Shown here: positions 1 through 8,120 of the stretch, piece by piece | How the letters are laid out: the number at the start of each line of letters is the position of its first letter | Numbering within the stretch: the first letter of the stretch is position 1 | NCBI RefSeq assembly: GCF_034931025.1 | Contig: NZ_JAYGIL010000003.1 | Location: 124,001 to 188,000, forward strand | DNA: 64,000 nucleotides | Source: Arcicella gelida | GTDB taxonomy: Bacteria > Bacteroidota > Bacteroidia > Cytophagales > Spirosomataceae | Direction of reading: 5' to 3' | The notes under the pieces: generated by a model | Told to the model about the DNA's origin: nothing | Database searches by the model: none | The model's input: the letters and a program-made list of their open reading frames with translations, nothing else | Translations under genes and position numbers: made by a program

Positions 1-1
1 A

Positions 2-352
2 TTGGTGAATTTAATTTTTATTCCAATTTATGGCTACAATGGTGCGGCTTTGGCGATGCTCGTTTCGGTGGTAGTGTATAATTTGGTGAAATTCTTTTTT
101 ATCAAGTATAAACTTAATCTACAACCATTCAATTTAGCGACGGTAAAAACACTTTTATTAGGCTTTTTTACTTATGGAATCACACTTTTTATTCCAAGTT
201 TTGAAGGTGATATTTGGATGAGTTTTGTGAATATCTCCATAAAATCCGTTTGTATTACGATACTCTTTGGTGGAGGAGTATTGTTCCTTGAAATATCCGA
301 AGATTTGAATAGAACTGTAAAATCGTTGATAAAAAAAGTGATTGGTAATTAG
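2..352 (+). CDS. Polysaccharide flippase (Wzx/MATE-like), C-terminal part
   Basis: The reading frame enters from the left edge, so only the last ~116 residues are visible. They are strongly hydrophobic, with about three or four membrane segments (for example NLIFIPIYGYNGAALAMLV near the start), and end in a basic tail. The 'PIYGYNGAALAML' segment is typical of late helices in lipid-linked oligosaccharide flippases of the MOP superfamily. This fits the glycosyltransferase genes directly downstream, and the role would be moving undecaprenyl-linked sugar repeats across the inner membrane. The family call rests on a partial sequence and on context; another polytopic exporter is possible. Confidence 0.6.
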   Translation: MVNLIFIPIYGYNGAALAMLVSVVVYNLVKFFFIKYKLNLQPFNLATVKTLLLGFFTYGITLFIPSFEGDIWMSFVNISIKSVCITILFGGGVLFLEISEDLNRTVKSLIKKVIGN

Positions 353-436
353 TATTTTACTTAATCATATAAATAACTAATAGAAATTTGTCCAGTGAAG
401 ATTGACCAATCACCAATTTCTAATCACTAAAAAACA

Positions 437-1672
437 ATGAAAATATTATTTACTTTTGGTGGCTTGCCACATTATTATAACTTGGTTCTCAATCGCTTAA
501 ATCGTATTGAAGGACAAGAAATCGTTGTGATTGCTCCAAAAAGTGGTGGAAAAACCGTTGGTTCTGGCGTTCATCAAACCTTAGATGGCATTGAATTCAA
601 AGTACATTTCTTAGAAGAATACAAAACGCTTTGGGGCAAACCTTTCTTCAAAAATTTTATCGAAACTATTGAAGCTGAACGCCCAGACGTAATCGTTACG
701 ATTTGGCCTTATATTTTGGCTTTTGTGTATAATCCGATGTTACTTTGGAAAATAAGAAGCATGGGAATAAAATTGATATTGAAAGAAATTCCATTCAATA
801 TTCCAAAATTCAAAGAAGCGCTTGATTATTATGCCAACGGCGGTGTAGCGTCAGAAACGATGCAAACCAATTTGAAACCCGATAGTTTGGCTTTCAAATT
901 AAAATATACTCTGCTAAAATATTCGTACAAAAGAGCTTTTAATTTGGTTGATGCTCACGTAGATTATACTGAAGAAGCTTACGAAGTATTTGGTAGTTAT
1001 GGCGTTCCGAAAGAGAAAATCTTTGTTATTTACAATTCGCCAGATACTGATTTGATTTTGGCAGATAAAGCCAAAATTGAAGGGATAAATACTGTTTTGC
1101 CCGAAAATCCACTGCGACTTTTACACGTTGGAAGATTAGTAAAATGGAAAAGAGTAGATATGTTGATAGAAGTTTTCAGTAAACTCTTGGTGCAATTCCC
1201 AACGGCTGAATTAGTGATTGTTGGTACTGGACCAGAAGAGGAAAATCTCAAAGAACAAGCTATCGCTTTGGGCATTGAAAAGCAAGTAGTGTTTACGGGT
1301 GGTGTGTATAAAATGACTGAACTTGGACAATACTTCAACGCTTCGCTGGTGTATGTTTTGGCAGGAATGGGCGGTTTGTCTATCAACGATGCGATGTGTT
1401 TTGATAAACCTATCGTTTGTGCAGTGGCGGATGGAACAGAGAAAAAATTGGTAAGAGATGGCTACAACGGCTTTATTTTTGACGATGGTAATGCAGATGA
1501 TTTATTTAAAAAATTAGCCGTACTTTTGTCTGACCCAGCAAAAACTCGCCAAATGGGACTTAATTCTGGTCAAATTATTCGTGATGAAGTAAATATTCAT
1601 GTAGTAATTAAAAATTATCAAAGAGCTTTTGAAAGCTGTCGGTCATCGGCTGTCAGCAATCGGCTTAAGTAG
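437..1672 (+). CDS. Glycosyltransferase family 4
   Basis: This 411-residue protein has the GT-B layout of GT4 enzymes. The N-terminal half starts with a beta-strand and glycine turn (ILFTFGGLPHYYNLVLNRL). The C-terminal half has the nucleotide-sugar domain, with LLHVGRLVKWKRVDMLIEVF around residue 230, a VGTGPEEENL segment, and an acidic-glycine region (LAGMGGLSINDAM) near residue 310. It probably adds a sugar to a lipid-linked glycan at the inner face of the membrane. It sits between the flippase end and an FkbM methyltransferase. The last ~13 codons lie in a repeat-like GC-richer stretch (1631-1666), so the native C-terminus may be slightly different. Donor and acceptor cannot be told. Confidence 0.85.
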   Translation: MKILFTFGGLPHYYNLVLNRLNRIEGQEIVVIAPKSGGKTVGSGVHQTLDGIEFKVHFLEEYKTLWGKPFFKNFIETIEAERPDVIVTIWPYILAFVYNPMLLWKIRSMGIKLILKEIPFNIPKFKEALDYYANGGVASETMQTNLKPDSLAFKLKYTLLKYSYKRAFNLVDAHVDYTEEAYEVFGSYGVPKEKIFVIYNSPDTDLILADKAKIEGINTVLPENPLRLLHVGRLVKWKRVDMLIEVFSKLLVQFPTAELVIVGTGPEEENLKEQAIALGIEKQVVFTGGVYKMTELGQYFNASLVYVLAGMGGLSINDAMCFDKPIVCAVADGTEKKLVRDGYNGFIFDDGNADDLFKKLAVLLSDPAKTRQMGLNSGQIIRDEVNIHVVIKNYQRAFESCRSSAVSNRLK

Positions 1673-1750
1673 TTAAATTAATAGAGTTGATAAGCTATTT
1701 TTGACAAATCAGCGTAAATCAGTGGGAAATAATAGGTAAAATATCAAAGA

Positions 1751-1780
1751 AAAGCTGAAAGCCGAAAGCTGAAAGCTGAT
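1751..1780. repeat. Low-complexity intergenic repeat (GAAAGCTGA/GCCGAAAGCT units)
   Basis: Short tandem-like units of AAGCTGAAAGCCGAAAGCT occur just before the FkbM gene. A related stretch lies at 17321-17350 and a more diverged one at 1631-1666 inside the end of the preceding gene. The units look like one intergenic repeat class of this genome. Function unknown. Confidence 0.5.
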
Positions 1781-1792
1781 GACCATATCAAA

Positions 1793-2599
1793 ATGTTTGT
1801 TTTAAAATACATATTAAAAGGACCATATCATGCTTTCAGAACTCCTGAAAGTCGTGAATTACTCAAGCTTTTCAGAAAATATGGAGATGTAAAACGCTAC
1901 GAAGCTCGTGAAGTAACATTTCAAAGAATGACATTCCAAGTCCCCGATTGTATGTCTTTTCTTTTTCAGTTTCAAGAAATTTTCGTTGAACAGTTTTATA
2001 AATTCAATACCAATTCGACAAAGCCAGTGATTTTAGATTGCGGAGCAAATATTGGTTCAAGTTGTGCATTTTTCAAAAGAGAGTATCCAAATGCACAAAT
2101 CACTGCTTTTGAAGCCGATGCTAAAATTGCTACAATACTCCAGTCAAATCTCAGTAAAAATGGATTTTCGGACGTAGAAGTAATCAATAAAGCCGTTTGG
2201 ATTGATGACGAAGGCATTGAATTCGCCTCTGAAGGTTCAGACGGAGCGTCGATTTATGGCGAAGGTGATAAAGTAAAAGTTGCTTCTTTTCGGTTGAAAG
2301 ATGTACTTGATAAAACGCCTTCGGTAGATATGCTAAAAATGGATATTGAAGGGGCAGAAACAGCCGTTTTGAAAGACTGTGCCGATTCATTAAAGCAAGT
2401 AAAAAACATCTTTATCGAATATCACGCTTTTCCAGAACAAACTCAGGAATTAGGCGAAATTTTGAATATTTTGGTCAAAAACGGTTTCCGTTACTTTATC
2501 AATTCTGCACAAGACCGCACGAAGCCGCTCGTTAATCATCGCTATAAAGGTAACGACTTGATGGATTTGCAACTAAACATTTTTGGCTATCGTCCATAA
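1793..2599 (+). CDS. FkbM family methyltransferase
   Basis: A 268-residue SAM-dependent methyltransferase. The SAM-binding motif I is seen as ILDCGANIGSSCAFF (about residues 79-93), followed by ITAFEAD, the acidic residue that usually contacts the ribose. DMLKMDIEGAE further on is the signature region of the FkbM class. Such enzymes O-methylate sugars or related hydroxyls, and in polysaccharide clusters they often modify or cap the glycan. It ends one base before the ATG of the next glycosyltransferase, so the two are probably translationally coupled. Substrate unknown. Confidence 0.85.
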   Translation: MFVLKYILKGPYHAFRTPESRELLKLFRKYGDVKRYEAREVTFQRMTFQVPDCMSFLFQFQEIFVEQFYKFNTNSTKPVILDCGANIGSSCAFFKREYPNAQITAFEADAKIATILQSNLSKNGFSDVEVINKAVWIDDEGIEFASEGSDGASIYGEGDKVKVASFRLKDVLDKTPSVDMLKMDIEGAETAVLKDCADSLKQVKNIFIEYHAFPEQTQELGEILNILVKNGFRYFINSAQDRTKPLVNHRYKGNDLMDLQLNIFGYRP

Positions 2600-2600
2600 T

Positions 2601-3863
2601 ATGAAAATTACGATATTAAGCACTTTTGATACTTTTGGCGGAGCGTCAATCGCAGCATTTCGTCTGAATAAAGCCTTAAATGACAATGGCTTAGACTCAA
2701 AAATGCTCGTTCAAGATAAAAAAGGTAAAGCTCCCAACGTTGAAACGATTGCGACAAACTGGTTTTTGAAAAAAGTAGCTCTTGCAAGATTCGCTTTCGA
2801 CCGCTATCAATTTGCTTTTTATGAAAAGTCCAAAGCTGTAAGATTTATCTTCTCTCAAGCAAAAATTGGTGTTGATATTAGTCAGAATACTTTGATTCAA
2901 AATACAGACATTATTCATTTGCATTGGATAAATTTTGGTTTTCTCTCTTTAGATTCTATTCAAAAATTGATAGCCACACAAAAGCCAATCGTTTGGACTT
3001 TACATGATATGTGGGTTTTTACGGGAGGTTGTCATTATTCAAGAGACTGTACTCATTATCAACAAAGCTGTGGAAATTGTACAGAATTTCTAAAAAATCC
3101 TTCTTCAACAGATTTGTCAAATCAAGTCTGGAAAGCCAAGAAAACAATTTTTCAAAATGCCAATATTACCATCGTTGCTTGTAGCAATTGGTTGGCAGAA
3201 AAGGCGAAGACGAGTACTTTATTAGAAGGTAAGAAAATTGTTTCGATTCCAAATCCAATTGATACTTCATTGTTCAAGCCAACCGAAAAGGCCATTGCAC
3301 AACAACATTTTCAATTAGATAATAACAAACGTTATATACTTTTTGCCGCCGCTAAAATCAGTGATATTCGGAAAGGTTTTATCTATTTTAAAGAAGCTTT
3401 AGAGATTTTAAAAAAGGAGTATTCAGTTGATAATAAAGAAGTTGAACTAATTATTTTCGGACAAGCGAATGCCAATGATTTTGAAAACCTTCCTTTTAAA
3501 GTAAATGTTTTAGGCAAACTTTCAGATTTATCCGAAATTGCTTTGGCGTATTCCTCTGCTTCCGTTTTTGTAGTTTCTTCTTTAGAAGATAATTTGCCGA
3601 ACACCATTATGGAATCTTTGGCTTGTGGAACGCCCGTTGTTGGTTTTGAAACAGGTGGTATTCCTGAAATGATTGGACATCAAAAAAATGGATATTTAGC
3701 CACTTTTAAATCTGCTGAAGAGCTAGCAAAAGGCATTTTTTGGACATTGTTTCAGGCTGATTATCAATCACTTTGCCAAAATTCCAGACAAAAAGCTTTA
3801 AATAATTATGCTGAAGAAGTAGTAGCGAAACAGTACCAAGCTTTATATGAATCATTATTATGA
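2601..3863 (+). CDS. Glycosyltransferase family 4
   Basis: About 420 residues. The start is taken at the ATG at 2601 (protein MKITILSTFDTFGGA), because the upstream alternative is a TTG inside the preceding gene. The N-terminal domain has the glycine-rich donor/acceptor turn and a WTLHDMWVFTGGCHYSRDC stretch that is common in GT4 enzymes of exopolysaccharide clusters. The C-terminal domain has SSLEDNLPNTIMESLACGTP and GFETGGIPEMI, the usual EX7E catalytic region. It overlaps the next gene by four bases (ATGA), a sign of one operon. Sugar specificity cannot be read from the sequence. Confidence 0.88.
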   Translation: MKITILSTFDTFGGASIAAFRLNKALNDNGLDSKMLVQDKKGKAPNVETIATNWFLKKVALARFAFDRYQFAFYEKSKAVRFIFSQAKIGVDISQNTLIQNTDIIHLHWINFGFLSLDSIQKLIATQKPIVWTLHDMWVFTGGCHYSRDCTHYQQSCGNCTEFLKNPSSTDLSNQVWKAKKTIFQNANITIVACSNWLAEKAKTSTLLEGKKIVSIPNPIDTSLFKPTEKAIAQQHFQLDNNKRYILFAAAKISDIRKGFIYFKEALEILKKEYSVDNKEVELIIFGQANANDFENLPFKVNVLGKLSDLSEIALAYSSASVFVVSSLEDNLPNTIMESLACGTPVVGFETGGIPEMIGHQKNGYLATFKSAEELAKGIFWTLFQADYQSLCQNSRQKALNNYAEEVVAKQYQALYESLL

Positions 3864-4618
3864 AATTAAGTATCATTACCATTACTTATAACGCTGAAAA
3901 ATTCCTAAAAAGAACCATTGAAAGTATTTTGGCTCAATCGAACCAAGATTTTGAGTACATAATTATTGATGGGAAATCGAAAGATTCAACCTTAGAAATT
4001 GCGAAAGCTTATGGCGAAAGAGTAAACCTTTTGGTATCTGAACCCGACAAAGGTTTATACGATGCCATGAATAAAGGTTTGGGTTTGGCAAAGGGCGATT
4101 TCGTATGGTTTATGAATGCTGGAGACGAAATTAATGATGGTGAAGTAGTGGCAATTTTCATGAAAGTTTTAGCAGAAACCAACGCTGATGTGTTTTATGG
4201 CGATACTTATTTTGTAGAGGAAAATGGTACAATTCAAGGCTTGCGTTCAGAAATTACGCCCCATCGTTTGCCTAAAAATCTTACATGGCAAGACATGAAT
4301 TTAGGAATGTTAGTTTGTCATCAAGCTTTTATCGCTCGTAAATCCATCGCTCCTTTTTACTTAGAAAATAACCTCAGTGCTGATATTGATTGGGAAATAG
4401 AATGCCTGAAAAGATCGAAAAAAGTACAGTTTTTGGATACAGTCGTGGCAAAATACTTGGTCGGAGGAATTTCAAATAAACAGCTAAAACGTTCTTTAAT
4501 CGACCGCTACGAAGTGTTAAAAAAGCATTTTGGTTTATTGGGTGCAATCTTGGCTCATATAAAAATTACCATTCGAGGAGTAAAATTGATACTTAAAAAG
4601 GGCGGGAAGTATTGGTAG
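3860..4618 (+). CDS. Glycosyltransferase family 2
   Basis: A 252-residue single-domain GT-A enzyme. The N-terminus has ITYNAEKFLKRTIESILAQ and DGKSKDSTLEIA, the nucleotide-binding part of GT2 proteins. SEPDKGLYDAMNKG and FMNAGDE follow, the latter standing in for the metal-binding DXD. A basic, hydrophobic C-terminal tail may contact the membrane. It is the last gene of the plus-strand polysaccharide run, and its final 26 bases overlap the end of a convergent gene on the other strand. It probably transfers one sugar during glycan repeat assembly. Confidence 0.87.
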   Translation: MKLSIITITYNAEKFLKRTIESILAQSNQDFEYIIIDGKSKDSTLEIAKAYGERVNLLVSEPDKGLYDAMNKGLGLAKGDFVWFMNAGDEINDGEVVAIFMKVLAETNADVFYGDTYFVEENGTIQGLRSEITPHRLPKNLTWQDMNLGMLVCHQAFIARKSIAPFYLENNLSADIDWEIECLKRSKKVQFLDTVVAKYLVGGISNKQLKRSLIDRYEVLKKHFGLLGAILAHIKITIRGVKLILKKGGKYW

Positions 4619-5027
4619 GCAATACCAAAAATGCCCGTGCTTCCAGCGACATGACTTCTTCTTTTTGATAAAATAATAAAGCTCTGTCACGCAAGGCGTA
4701 TTCACTACTTAAAAAAACATTGCACGTTTCTAGTAATGTTTTTTCTCGTCCAAATCTATCCAAAAAAGCTTCAACGGTTTTCAACCAAAACCAAGTAAGG
4801 GTTTCGTGATAACCTCTTTCAAAACTCACCACTCCACCCACCGAGCTATTGAATAAAATAATTCTTTGTCTTACCAAAAGCATCGCCTGCGTAAGGTTGT
4901 ATTGACGCAAATGCCAAACACCCATTGCTAAATGTGCTTCATGCGTCCAAGCCTCTGCTGGCAAAGTAGCATTATTGAATTTTTCTATTAGGGATTCTAT
5001 TTCGGATTCTGATTGAAAAAGTTGCAT
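4593..5027 (-). CDS. Conserved hypothetical protein with WTHEAHL and GYHETLT motifs
   Basis: A 144-residue soluble protein starting MQLFQSESEIESLIEKF. It carries EAWTHEAHLAMGVWHLRQY and ERGYHETLTWFW, two histidine-containing helices that look conserved, though I cannot assign a named family or activity. The frame stays open to an ATG at 5159, but those 44 extra residues run through a REP-like palindrome (5046-5065) encoding GEFIRPK, so the start at 5027 is preferred. It converges with, and slightly overlaps, the glycosyltransferase gene. Confidence 0.6.
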   Translation of the reverse strand: MQLFQSESEIESLIEKFNNATLPAEAWTHEAHLAMGVWHLRQYNLTQAMLLVRQRIILFNSSVGGVVSFERGYHETLTWFWLKTVEAFLDRFGREKTLLETCNVFLSSEYALRDRALLFYQKEEVMSLEARAFLVLPTNTSRPF

Positions 5028-5045
5028 GATAATTTGGGGCTTTTT

Positions 5046-5065
5046 CGGGCGAATAAATTCACCCG
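5046..5065. repeat. REP-like palindrome, degenerate copy
   Basis: Two 9-base arms (CGGGCGAAT and ATTCACCCG) around a 2-base centre, with one mismatch. The core matches the larger palindromes on both sides of the RAYT gene at 5282-5325 and 5781-5826. It lies just upstream of the preferred start of the 4593-5027 gene. Confidence 0.6.
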
Positions 5066-5256
5066 CTAAGTGGAACGTTGGGTTTTGAATGTCAAAATTG
5101 AGGATACTGATTAAAGGAGCTTGATTTATCAAGTTCAAATAATATTTATATTCATACATTTCAACAAATTCCTAAATATGATATAAATTTCATAACAAAA
5201 ATAACTTTTTTTTGTGAAAATATAAATAAAATTGACGATATTATGTCAAAAAGAAG

Positions 5257-5286
5257 ACCTCAATAGCAAAATTATGAGGTTTTTTT
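5257..5286. terminator. Bidirectional hairpin terminator beside the RAYT gene
   Basis: ACCTCA (5257-5262) pairs with TGAGGT (5275-5280). A T-run follows on the plus strand (5281-5286), and a T-rich stretch (CTTCTTTTTG) follows on the minus strand, so it could stop the RAYT transcript read leftwards. No plus-strand gene precedes it. Confidence 0.5.
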
Positions 5287-5325
5287 CTCTTAGCGGACGA
5301 ATTAATTCGCCCGCTAAGAGAAAAA
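5282..5325. repeat. REP-like palindrome abutting the RAYT stop codon
   Basis: A 44-base inverted repeat with arms TTTTTCTCTTAGCGG and CCGCTAAGAGAAAAA around a core of the form CGAATTAATTCG, with one mismatched pair beside the core. It ends at the base next to the RAYT stop codon. The core is shared with the palindromes at 5046-5065, 5781-5826 and 23022-23065. Confidence 0.8.
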
Positions 5326-5751
5326 CTATTCAGCTAATAAATTTACCATTTCAAGAAGTTCTTCGTCAATTTTTTTAACCTTGTGATGGCTTTCTTGATT
5401 GAAGATATATCGTTTTACTTTTCCTACATTTTGTGGACTTACCGAAAATACTCCATACCCGTCTTGCCATTGGAAATGACTATTAAGTAGTCCAGACTCG
5501 TTTATCCATCGTGAAGATTCACCTTTCACGTTTTTAATGATTTCAGCAATACTTTGAGTGGATTTCATCTTGAAAAGGCAATGTAAATGGTCTTCTACGC
5601 CATTGATTATTTCAAGTTGTATGTCTTTTTTCTTGGCGTGATTTCTAATATGCTCAAGAAGTTGATAGCGAAGGGATTTGTTTAAGCAAGGTTCTCTGTG
5701 TTTGGTTGTCCAGACAGCATGGACATATAGGTATATTAGATTTCCTGTCAT
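5326..5751 (-). CDS. RAYT / IS200-like Y1 transposase (REP-associated)
   Basis: A 141-residue single-strand DNA transposase of the Y1 HUH class. The metal-binding HUH motif is seen as VEDHLHCLF (H55 and H57), and the likely catalytic tyrosine is Y99 in WQDGYGVFSVS. The N-terminal YLYVHAVWTTKHR is typical of the family, and the length is usual for a complete copy. It is flanked on both sides by long imperfect palindromes sharing one core, the arrangement known for REP-associated tyrosine transposases, which act on such palindromes as folded single strands. Intact; no frameshift seen. Confidence 0.88.
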   Translation of the reverse strand: MTGNLIYLYVHAVWTTKHREPCLNKSLRYQLLEHIRNHAKKKDIQLEIINGVEDHLHCLFKMKSTQSIAEIIKNVKGESSRWINESGLLNSHFQWQDGYGVFSVSPQNVGKVKRYIFNQESHHKVKKIDEELLEMVNLLAE

Positions 5752-5780
5752 CGTATTATTGTATTTATAAATATAGGCAT

Positions 5781-5826
5781 AAATTACGTTTAGCAGGCGA
5801 ATTTATTCGCCTGCTAAATGTAATTT
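5781..5826. repeat. REP-like palindrome upstream of the RAYT gene
   Basis: A 46-base inverted repeat: two 22-base arms with a single mismatch around a 2-base centre. The inner part reads GCAGGCGAATTTATTCGCC. The same TTAGC-rich arms and GCGAAT core occur in the copy beyond the RAYT stop. It lies between the RAYT start and the end of the XRE gene. Confidence 0.8.
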
Positions 5827-5844
5827 AAGTCAAAATCGCTTTGC

Positions 5845-6237
5845 TTAATTCTTTTCTTTCCAATATTTTGCTTCTAATTCTGCTTTTTCTTTTTCTATTT
5901 TTAACTTTTCATTTTCTAAAACTAATTTTTCAATTTTATGTTGAAGTTCTTTAGCATCATAATAATTGACATTATTACTTCCATTTCCTGTTGAAACATT
6001 AGAGTTTTGACACTGGTCAAAAAAAAATGAAACTCTGTCACCAAAGGCTAAGATATCATTTAAGGTTACACCTAACTTATCAGCTATTTGTTCTAAGCGT
6101 TTAATCGTTACGTCTTTTTTCCCCCGCTCTATATCTGCATAAGCAGGTAAGGAAAGCCCTAACATATCAGCTAAATTTTCTTGAGAGAACCCTTTTAATG
6201 TTCGGATACCTCTTATTTTTTCTCCGATGTCTTTCAT
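5845..6237 (-). CDS. XRE-family helix-turn-helix regulator with coiled-coil tail
   Basis: About 130 residues from MKDIGEKIRGIRTLKGFSQ; this ATG at 6237 matches the usual start of the domain, whereas an upstream ATG at 6291 adds 18 residues without family character. The Cro/CI-type DNA-binding domain covers residues ~1-60 (FSQENLADMLGLSLPAYADI is the two-helix recognition unit). A linker rich in N and S follows, then a heptad-rich, Lys/Glu-rich coiled coil that should drive oligomerisation. It may regulate neighbouring accessory genes. It is transcribed away from the small orphan genes at 6370-7911 across a 132-base gap. Target operators are unknown. Confidence 0.8.
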   Translation of the reverse strand: MKDIGEKIRGIRTLKGFSQENLADMLGLSLPAYADIERGKKDVTIKRLEQIADKLGVTLNDILAFGDRVSFFFDQCQNSNVSTGNGSNNVNYYDAKELQHKIEKLVLENEKLKIEKEKAELEAKYWKEKN

Positions 6238-6369
6238 TTTTCTAAAATGTAAAGTTTTACTTTCTATTTTGTCTATTATAAACGTAAACATAATAAAAAA
6301 ACTCTACTAAATTGCATTGATCATATCTTAAATACTAAAAAGCAAAAACACCATATACTACTTATCGAC

Positions 6370-6603
6370 ATGGAAATATTGTACATCTTCATTATTATTG
6401 CTCTTATTCTTGCATCAATTATTTCTCAAAATTTACAAATCAAAAGAAGTATATTAACAATTCTCCTTATTTTATTCTCTTTAGGAGCTATTACTCAGTT
6501 TATGAGGGTAGGTTTTGAAAAAGGACTTGCAGGAGTATTAGGAATGTGTCTACCAGCAGGCATTACTGCATATTTTTTAAATAAAATAATTCAAAAAAAA
6601 TAG
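6370..6603 (+). CDS. Small membrane protein, unknown
   Basis: A 77-residue protein with three hydrophobic segments (residues ~3-20, 27-45 and 52-70) and a basic end (KIIQKK). No family recognised. It is very AT-rich. The next gene begins two bases after its stop, so they form one transcription unit. Probably an inner-membrane protein; whether it works with the next two gene products is a guess from context only. Confidence 0.55.
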   Translation: MEILYIFIIIALILASIISQNLQIKRSILTILLILFSLGAITQFMRVGFEKGLAGVLGMCLPAGITAYFLNKIIQKK

Positions 6604-6605
6604 TC

Positions 6606-6989
6606 ATGAAAAAGAAATATTATTTTTTCAATATACCTCTTATCATATTGATTTTTATGATAAAAAATATTAGTATATACGCACAGAGAAGTAGAGATTT
6701 TGGTAGAGATTACTCTGATATGCCAATACAATCATATTCTGTCAATAATATTATTGCATCTTTTATATTGGGTCCAGTATTATTTATGATAGGACAAGCC
6801 TTACTGAAATACCATGTTGATGAAAAAGGAAATCCTAAATCATTTTTTGGAGTAGTTATTACTTGGGCTAGTATTATCTGTTTTATTCCAGCATTACAAT
6901 TTTTGTTTTCTTTGAGTCTAATGATTTTTGCGTTAGTAATTTTAGGTGTAATAATATATGCTTTTTTTTCTACTCTATTAAAAAAATAA
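6606..6989 (+). CDS. Small membrane protein with N-terminal signal-like segment, unknown
   Basis: A 127-residue protein. The N-terminus (KKKYYFFNIPLIILIFMI, then IYAQ) looks like a signal peptide or anchor. A polar, Arg/Asp-rich stretch follows, then three hydrophobic segments at about residues 48-66, 78-96 and 100-122. It is coupled to the preceding small membrane gene (2-base gap). No domain recognised. Base composition is clearly AT-richer than the polysaccharide genes to the left, consistent with accessory DNA. Confidence 0.55.
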   Translation: MKKKYYFFNIPLIILIFMIKNISIYAQRSRDFGRDYSDMPIQSYSVNNIIASFILGPVLFMIGQALLKYHVDEKGNPKSFFGVVITWASIICFIPALQFLFSLSLMIFALVILGVIIYAFFSTLLKK

Positions 6990-7047
6990 AGGTTTGAAAA
7001 AGTCTTTTTTTAGATTAATTATATTGAAAACTTAATTATTATATAAC

Positions 7048-7518
7048 ATGATGACTAAATTTAAAGTAACCATTCTTTTAATACTATTTTTCTTCATATC
7101 TGAAATGTCCTTCGCACAAGTAAGTTCGAGAGCAAAACAATTTGGTTATAGAGGGTATCCAAGTGTAATAGACGCAGATGGAGTGTCCAATGCAATAAAA
7201 CAACGCACGCAGTCTGTATATGCGAATACAAGTAATATTCAAGAAAAAATAAATAGATTATATGACTTGAATGAAAACCTGCAATACGTTGATAGCTCTA
7301 AATATGCGATGATAAATGATGCAATTGGACAACTTATTGGCTTTCTTAATAGTAAAACTATTGACATTACAAATCCTCAGAATAACAGATTCATAGATAA
7401 TATGCTGAGAAATTACGAAGATGGAATAAAAAAAGCATTTAATAAAGAACAAATTATTATTCCTGTCATGGTATTTGAAAATGGACAATGGATTAAAAAA
7501 AACTTTCAATCCAATTAA
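7048..7518 (+). CDS. Secreted protein of unknown function
   Basis: A 156-residue protein with a clear Sec signal peptide (hydrophobic LLILFFFISEM, cleavage probably after SFA-Q near residue 24). The mature part is helical and polar, with no cysteines, and has QKSV-like helical repeats of Asn/Gln/Lys but no recognised domain. An ATG at 7051 is an equally good start. It lies 58 bases after the small membrane pair on the same strand and may belong with them. Confidence 0.55.
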   Translation: MMTKFKVTILLILFFFISEMSFAQVSSRAKQFGYRGYPSVIDADGVSNAIKQRTQSVYANTSNIQEKINRLYDLNENLQYVDSSKYAMINDAIGQLIGFLNSKTIDITNPQNNRFIDNMLRNYEDGIKKAFNKEQIIIPVMVFENGQWIKKNFQSN

Positions 7519-7701
7519 ATGTAATCTGTTTAAACTTTCTTGTTTTCTAATTAATGGATTAATTAGTTCATAGGTTTATAAGAAAATATTGATTTAATTA
7601 ATCTAATTTACTAAACTGCAAATAAGCTTAAAGAGCTTCATTTAATGTAAAGCTATTATCCAAAAATCGTACTAATACTCACTTTTGAATTCCATAAAAT
7701 C

Positions 7702-7911
7702 ATGTTTAAAATTCTTCAAATAACGGAATCTAACATAGAAAAAGTTCAGTTATTACTATTACAGAAAGGTAATGAAATCAGACCGGGTCGTTTCATAGAG
7801 GACATAGAACTCAAGAGATTTAGTACTTTTGATGAGGCTACTAATTTTATAAATAGCTTAGATAATGATAAGTTACAAAGTATAGTAGAGTATATAGTAT
7901 TTAAAGAATAA
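7702..7911 (+). CDS. Small soluble protein of unknown function
   Basis: A 69-residue protein (MFKILQITESNIEKVQLLL...) with mixed charged and hydrophobic residues and no signal or membrane segment. No family recognised. A hairpin at 8001-8046 downstream could end its transcript. It is kept because it has a good ATG, codon use like its neighbours and a terminator behind it, but it is short and unsupported by homology. Confidence 0.4.
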   Translation: MFKILQITESNIEKVQLLLLQKGNEIRPGRFIEDIELKRFSTFDEATNFINSLDNDKLQSIVEYIVFKE

Positions 7912-8000
7912 ATATATAATAGAGATAACAGATGTTAAAAATCGAACTATATGTCGTTTATTTTATTCTTGATGTAAAATCAAATCAGTGCTTATACACA

Positions 8001-8046
8001 ATATTCCACTTTGGATACAAATTAATTCATACCCTAAGTGGAATAT
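8001..8046 (+). terminator. Hairpin downstream of the 7702-7911 gene
   Basis: Perfect 11-base arms ATATTCCACTT (8001-8011) and AAGTGGAATAT (8036-8046), followed by CTTTT. The loop of 24 bases is long for an intrinsic terminator, so it may be another structure. Confidence 0.4.
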
Positions 8047-8063
8047 CTTTTAGCAAGATTATC

Positions 8064-8095
8064 AAATATAAAAACCTCATGAGGTTTTTATATTT
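8064..8095. terminator. Perfect 32-base palindrome, bidirectional terminator
   Basis: The arms meet without a loop at AAAAACCTCATGAGGTTTTT and extend to AAATATA/TATATTT on both sides. U-rich tracts result on either strand. It sits between the convergent ends of the 7702-7911 gene and the 8121-9173 gene. Confidence 0.65.
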
Positions 8096-8120
8096 ACGAA
8101 ATTAGCAATCCAAAATCAAA

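Noticed and set aside
1030..1386. Minus-strand frame of 118 codons within the first GT4 gene
   Set aside because: It is antisense to a well-supported gene and has no recognisable domain.
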